Assembly (NCBI RefSeq): GCF_000264945.2
Contig: NZ_CP013070.1
Span: 310,001-374,000, forward strand
Length of the DNA stretch: 64,000 bases
Source: Sphingobium indicum B90A
GTDB lineage: Bacteria; Pseudomonadota; Alphaproteobacteria; Sphingomonadales; Sphingomonadaceae
Direction: 5' to 3'
Below the pieces are notes generated by a model. The model was not told the DNA's origin and did no database searches. It worked only from the letters and a program-made list of their open reading frames with translations. A program made the position numbers and the translations under genes. Of this stretch, positions 59,755-64,000 are shown piece after piece (the stretch's first letter is position 1; the number at the start of each line of letters is the position of its first letter).

Positions 59755-60239
59755 CGGCCAAATATCTCCAGCAACAACGTCTCGTAGCGATGTTTGATGA
59801 GACGCACCCACTGATCCTCATCGACAAGGTCGAGAACATGGATGAGCACGCTGCTGCGATTGCGGTCGAACTCGACCCACAAGCTGCCCGGGGTGGCGGT
59901 GATGATCACGCCCAGGATGGCGAGGCCATGCGGATTGGTCAGCTCAAGGGGGAGGTCGACGAACCCAGATATACGTTCGCGGCGGCGGAACAGGATAATC
60001 GATGCGACGGCGAAGTTCGAGCGGATGATGTCGGCGATGACGATCCCGGTCAGCTTGAGGATGGCGGTCGGCCGCCCGATCGTCACTGGGCCAGGGCGCA
60101 GCGCCGCCATTGCGTGGGTGGCGATCAGCGCGACTACAAGGCCGAGGACGATCTGCCCCGGGGAGGCGGATTGGGTCAGGAGTAGCCAGACCGCGAAGAG
60201 CGCCAGAGCAAGCAAGGGATGGGGCAGCCAGCGCCTCAT
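59751..60239 (-). CDS. mnhE: Mrp/Mnh antiporter subunit E
   Basis: 162 aa. Two N-terminal helices (LLALALFAVWLLLTQSASPG, QIVLGLVVALIATHA), then VIADIIRSNFAVASIIL and the conserved ITATPGSLWVEF with LIHVLDLVDEDQW, the MnhE pattern. Coupled by ATGA overlaps to mnhD and mnhF. Confidence 0.9.
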   Translation of the reverse strand: MRRWLPHPLLALALFAVWLLLTQSASPGQIVLGLVVALIATHAMAALRPGPVTIGRPTAILKLTGIVIADIIRSNFAVASIILFRRRERISGFVDLPLELTNPHGLAILGVIITATPGSLWVEFDRNRSSVLIHVLDLVDEDQWVRLIKHRYETLLLEIFGR

Positions 60240-61852
60240 TCTGCCACCACCCCCCGTTTCTGCCCAAGGACAGCCACGATATAGCCCTGTCGGTCGCTGA
60301 GGGACTGTCCTGTCCGCTCCATGTAGCGCATCGCCGGCCCGGCGAAGATGGTGAGCGCAAGGCAGATCGCCAGCAGCATGCCGACGGGGAGGGCTTCGGC
60401 GACGCGCAACACCGGTTGCGGCTTGTCCGAGGGCGCCCAGATCAGGTCGATTCCCGCGCGGGTCGTGGAGATCAGTATCGCCAACCCGGATCCGATGAGA
60501 AGGGCGATGAGGCCCCAGACCGGCGAGGCGATCCTGTCCTGCAGCCCAAGCAGCCCGTCGATCATAGCGAATTTCGCGATAAAGCCCGACAGCGGCGGCA
60601 AGCCTGCGATGAGCAGGACGCAGAAGGCGAAGCCCCCGCCCAAAAGGGCGATGGTGGCAGGAATGGTAACGCCTACCTCGTCGTCGGGCTCCTCGACCGG
60701 CGCGCCAGTATATTCGTCGTCGAAAACGGGCTCCCCGACGCTGGATGGGGGGGCGTCCCGCCGTTCGACCAGTTCGATGAGCAGGTAGAATGCACTGACC
60801 GCCAGTGTTGAGCTCACAAGGTAGAAGAGCGCCCCGGCAAGCACATCTCCTGCGCCCGCGCCGATGGCCGCGACCAGCGTGCCGGCGGAGATGATCAGCG
60901 AATAGCCGGCGACACGCGACAATGTGCGCACGGCCAGCACGCCGACAGAGCCGAAGGTCATGGTCGCCATGCCCCCGATCAGCAGCCATTCCTCGCCATA
61001 ATTGCCGGTCCAGCCGAGATCGCGGCCGAACAGCAGCAGATAGACGCGCAGCACCGCATAGACGCCAACCTTGCTGAGGATGGCGAAGAGCGCCGCAACG
61101 GGAGGCGCTGCCGCCGCATAGGTCCGCGGCAGCCAGAAGCCGAGCGGCCACATGCCGGCCTTTACCAGGAAAGCGATGCCCAAGATCGCCATGCCGCTCT
61201 GCATCAGTGCGGCGTCGGTGCCGGAAACCGCAGGGATGCGCAGCACCAGGTCCGCCATGTTGAGCGTGCCCGTCACGCCGTAGATCAGCGAAGCGCCGAT
61301 CAGGAAGAGGAGCGAAGTGGCGACATTCAACGAGACATAGTGCAGCGCCGCCTTCACGCGGGGCTGGCCCGAGCCGTGCAGCAGCAGCCCGAAGGAGGCG
61401 GCGAGCAGCACCTCGAAGAACACGAACAGGTTGAACAGGTCGCCCGTCAGAAAGGCGCCGTTGAGGCCCATCAACTGGAGCAGGAACAAGGTATGGAAGC
61501 GCGGACCCGCCCGATCCCACCGCGCCAGCGCATAAATGAGCGAGGTCAGCCCGAGAACGGACGTCAACACCAGCATCAGCGCCGATAGCCAGTCGAGCAC
61601 CAGCACGATGCCGAAGGGAGCGGCCCAGTTGCCCACGAGATAAGCGGTCGTGGCCCGCTCACCGCTGAACCCGGCTGCCGCTACCGATCGCAGCAGGATG
61701 ATCGATATCGCCAGCAGCGTCCCTGTGGAGGCCAGGGCGATGATCCGCTTCGCCAGCATCCGTCGCTCGTTCAGGAGCAGCATGGCGGAGGCCGCGATGA
61801 GCGGCAGCAGGATGGGCGCTACGATCAGGTGATGCATCCCATGCACGGTCAT
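60236..61852 (-). CDS. mnhD: Mrp/Mnh antiporter subunit D (NuoN/NuoM-like)
   Basis: 538 aa with about 14 membrane segments, related to the complex I proton pumps. Typical motifs: DLFNLFVFFEVLLAASFGLL with the conserved Glu, and FLVKAGMWPLGFWLPRTYAA with the conserved Lys. An unusual insert of about 40 acidic residues (EYTGAPVEEPDDEVGVTI) separates two helices near residue 370-410. The ATG at 61852 overlaps the mnhC stop. Confidence 0.92.
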   Translation of the reverse strand: MTVHGMHHLIVAPILLPLIAASAMLLLNERRMLAKRIIALASTGTLLAISIILLRSVAAAGFSGERATTAYLVGNWAAPFGIVLVLDWLSALMLVLTSVLGLTSLIYALARWDRAGPRFHTLFLLQLMGLNGAFLTGDLFNLFVFFEVLLAASFGLLLHGSGQPRVKAALHYVSLNVATSLLFLIGASLIYGVTGTLNMADLVLRIPAVSGTDAALMQSGMAILGIAFLVKAGMWPLGFWLPRTYAAAAPPVAALFAILSKVGVYAVLRVYLLLFGRDLGWTGNYGEEWLLIGGMATMTFGSVGVLAVRTLSRVAGYSLIISAGTLVAAIGAGAGDVLAGALFYLVSSTLAVSAFYLLIELVERRDAPPSSVGEPVFDDEYTGAPVEEPDDEVGVTIPATIALLGGGFAFCVLLIAGLPPLSGFIAKFAMIDGLLGLQDRIASPVWGLIALLIGSGLAILISTTRAGIDLIWAPSDKPQPVLRVAEALPVGMLLAICLALTIFAGPAMRYMERTGQSLSDRQGYIVAVLGQKRGVVAE

Positions 61853-62190
61853 TCGCCGTCTTCCCCGTCGACATGGTCGGTGCCGGTCAGGCCGCGCGAG
61901 GCGAGCAGGACCACGAGCAGCAGCGCGGTCATGGCAAAGGATATGACGATGGCGGTGAGAACCAGCGCCTGCGGCAGAGGATCGTCGTAGAGCGCTGGAT
62001 CGGGCGCTGTCGATCCGACCAGCGGCGGAGCATCCACATGCATTCGGCCCATGGCGTAAATGAAGAGATTGACTGCATAGGACAGGAGCGACAGCCCCAG
62101 GATGACCTGGAAGGTACGCGGCCGCAGGATCAACCAGACACCCGATGCGACGAGAACGCCGATGCCAAGTGCGAGAACCAGTTCCATCAA
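61849..62190 (-). CDS. mnhC: Mrp/Mnh antiporter subunit C (NuoK-like)
   Basis: 113 aa with three membrane helices. LRPRTFQVILGLSLLSYAVN and PLPQALVLTAIVISFAMTAL are the MnhC/NuoK motifs, with an acidic tail. The ATG overlaps the stop of the A/B gene upstream. Confidence 0.92.
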   Translation of the reverse strand: MMELVLALGIGVLVASGVWLILRPRTFQVILGLSLLSYAVNLFIYAMGRMHVDAPPLVGSTAPDPALYDDPLPQALVLTAIVISFAMTALLLVVLLASRGLTGTDHVDGEDGE

Positions 62191-64000
62191 GCCTGCTCCC
62201 CCGCCGCGCCAGGCAAGCCATCGGGTTGCCGACGTGCGGCCGTTCGGATCGACTGATGCGCGATCGCGATCAGGATCAGCGCCGTCGTCCCGACGACCAG
62301 CAGGAACACCCCCAGATCGAACAGCAGGGCGCTAGCGATTGGCACCTGCCCGATCAATGGCACGTCCAGATAGCGGAAGAAGGACGTCAGAAAGGGATAG
62401 CCGAAGAAGAGTGCCCCCATCCCCGTGGTGACGGAGAGGAGCAATCCGACACCCATCCAATTGAGCGGCTTGATGCGCAACCTTGCCTCGATGCTTCGCG
62501 TTCCAGAGGCCATATATTGAAGGATGAGCGCAATGGACATGGTAACGCCCGCGGCAAATCCCCCGCCCGGAAGGTCATGCCCCCTAATCAGCAGGTAGAG
62601 TGCCAGCACCGTGATGAAAGGAAACAACCATTCCATGATGACGCGAGGCACGAGCAGATAGTCGGTCAGGGTATCCCCTGGCGAACGGCCATCCCTTCGC
62701 TCATCGGACGCATCCTGCTGTCGCTGCTGAAGGGGGCTGCGGACGCTTTCGCCCGCCGGCCGGAAACGGCGCAGCAGCGAGAAGACGGTCAGGGCCACGA
62801 TGGCCAGCACAGTGATCTCGCCCAGAGTGTCGAAAGCGCGGAAGTCGACGAGGATGACGTTGACGACATTTTTTCCGCCGCCCTCCGGGTAGGAGCGCTC
62901 GATAAAGAAGCGCGAGATGGTGTCCGGCAGCGGCCGCGTCATGACGGCGAAGGAAAGCATCGCCATTCCAAATCCCGCCGCTATTGCGATCGCAAGATCC
63001 GCGCCGCGGCGCAGCCGGACCCTGGCGGGGGTGCGGTCCTCCGGCCAGACATCAGGGCGGCGCTGGGGTAACCATCTAAGGCTCAGCAGCAGCAGGATGG
63101 TGGTCACCGTTTCGACCAGAAGCTGCGTCAGCGCAAGATCGGGCGCGGAAAGCCACACGAAGCTGACGCAGCTGACGAGGCCAGCGCCTGAAACCAGCAC
63201 CACCGCCGCAAGCCGGTGATATTTCGCCTGCCAGGCAGCCGCGACCGCGCAGGCGCATCCCACCAGCCAGATCGCGCCGAAGCCAGGATCAAGCGGAGTC
63301 GCGCCGTCCGGACCGATTATGTAGCCATGTCGCAGGAAGGGGAGGAGTCCGGCCAAGCCGCCGATGACGACGAGAACCCGCAATTGGGCTTGCAACCGTT
63401 CCGTTCCCAACAGAGTCAAGAGTCGTCGAGCGCCGCTGATCAAGACTGACAGGACTGTTTCGAACATTCGCCGGCCCTTGAGACGACCGAGGACCGGCGC
63501 GGAACTGACGGCGTTCAGCCGGCGCGCGGACAGAACATACCCCGCCGTTCCCAAGCCCAGCGCCACAAGGCTGAACGCGAATGGGCGTGTGAAGCCATGC
63601 CAGATGGCAAGGCTGTAGGATGGCATTTCCTGCGCGCCCAGCGCGGAACGCGCCGCCGTCTCGAGAAAGGGGCCGATCGTCGCAGTTGGAAACACGCCGA
63701 CGACAAGACAGGTCACAACCAGCACTTCGATGGGTGCCCGCATCCAACGCGGCGCTTCATGGGGCTGTTGCGGTAGGCCACGGGGAAGCGGGCCGAAGAA
63801 GCTCTGGTGAATGAAGCGCAGCGAATAAAGGACGCTGAAGGCTAGCCCGATCGTGGCGAGATAAGGCAGCGCCTGATCGAGCCAGCTATCGTTATAATCC
63901 TCCAGCACTTCGGCCAGCAGCATTTCTTTCGACAGGAATCCGTTGAGCAGCGGCACGCCCGCCATGGCGGCCGCCGCCACCATCGCCAGCGTCGCGGTGA
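62187..64000 (-). CDS. mnhA: Mrp/Mnh antiporter fused subunit A/B, cut by window edge
   Basis: At least 603 residues are visible and the frame stays open to the edge, so the N-terminus is missing. The visible part starts in the NuoL-like region (GVPLLNGFLSKEMLLAEVLE), passes through the MnhA C-terminal domain (DLALTQLLVETVTTILLLLS; FRAFDTLGEITVLAIVALTV) and ends in an MnhB domain (PFITVLALYLLIRGHDLPGG, FAAGVTMSIALILQYMASG). A and B are therefore one protein, as in PhaA/B-type systems. Main proton/cation path of the complex. Confidence 0.9.
   Translation of the reverse strand, partial: TATLAMVAAAAMAGVPLLNGFLSKEMLLAEVLEDYNDSWLDQALPYLATIGLAFSVLYSLRFIHQSFFGPLPRGLPQQPHEAPRWMRAPIEVLVVTCLVVGVFPTATIGPFLETAARSALGAQEMPSYSLAIWHGFTRPFAFSLVALGLGTAGYVLSARRLNAVSSAPVLGRLKGRRMFETVLSVLISGARRLLTLLGTERLQAQLRVLVVIGGLAGLLPFLRHGYIIGPDGATPLDPGFGAIWLVGCACAVAAAWQAKYHRLAAVVLVSGAGLVSCVSFVWLSAPDLALTQLLVETVTTILLLLSLRWLPQRRPDVWPEDRTPARVRLRRGADLAIAIAAGFGMAMLSFAVMTRPLPDTISRFFIERSYPEGGGKNVVNVILVDFRAFDTLGEITVLAIVALTVFSLLRRFRPAGESVRSPLQQRQQDASDERRDGRSPGDTLTDYLLVPRVIMEWLFPFITVLALYLLIRGHDLPGGGFAAGVTMSIALILQYMASGTRSIEARLRIKPLNWMGVGLLLSVTTGMGALFFGYPFLTSFFRYLDVPLIGQVPIASALLFDLGVFLLVVGTTALILIAIAHQSIRTAARRQPDGLPGAAGEQA

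Overview
The window looks like a chromosomal segment of a sphingomonad (Alphaproteobacteria, Sphingobium/Sphingomonas type). This rests on the high-GC protein families and on the gene order methyltransferase, comF, grxC, nitrilase-family hydrolase, DUF1178, tRNA-Arg. Species assignment is inference; nothing was searched.

Layout. (1) 1-7575 is GC-rich, ordinary core-like sequence: the 5' end of htpG, a hemerythrin protein, an SRPBCC/alcohol dehydrogenase/SDR operon, a methyltransferase, comF, grxC, a carbon-nitrogen hydrolase, DUF1178 and tRNA-Arg(CCU). (2) From the 3' end of that tRNA the character changes to a less GC-rich accessory region. 8095-9939 is a small cassette of unrecognised genes facing an ArsR-type regulator across a clear inverted repeat. 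10325-12431 holds two convergent, overlapping genes whose proteins have the TnsB/TniA transposase layout but have lost catalytic residues. 12663-18780 is an apparently intact Tn7-like core: tnsA, tnsB, tnsC, tniQ. 18781-20093 is decayed DNA with an IS3 orfA stub and an efflux-porin fragment. (3) 20164-37203 is a stress region: a peroxiredoxin/carbonic anhydrase operon, two paralogous ECF sigma factors, uracil-DNA glycosylase, a Rieske-FAD oxidoreductase, a Tat-exported ferritin-like protein with a cytochrome c, an orphan histidine kinase, a retropepsin/PDZ protein and two near-duplicate LysR regulators. A degraded phosphoglucomutase gene sits among them. (4) 37292-49529 has a CLC chloride channel with MarR, DUF488 and redoxin genes, then metB-cysI-cysJ, a tandem universal stress protein and several small genes. 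(5) 50545-56272 deals with heme and nitric oxide: hemD with a divergent globin, nsrR, truncated hemoglobin, DUF1971 and flavohemoglobin. (6) 56822-64000 has an SLC13-type permease and an Mrp/Mnh cation-proton antiporter operon that runs off the right edge.

How it may fit together. An 18-bp sequence, GCAAATGAATATTATTGC, occurs identically in front of the first LysR gene and in front of the phosphoglucomutase relic. Related forms lie in front of the second LysR gene and three times between cysJ and the universal stress gene. This suggests a local LysR regulon linking sulfite reduction and stress genes. NO detoxification is probably run by NsrR through a site before the truncated hemoglobin gene.

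The most unusual observation is the convergent pair of catalytically defective TnsB-like proteins beside a complete TnsABC-TniQ set, with two 16-bp direct repeats in the divergent promoter region between them. I could not identify both transposon ends.
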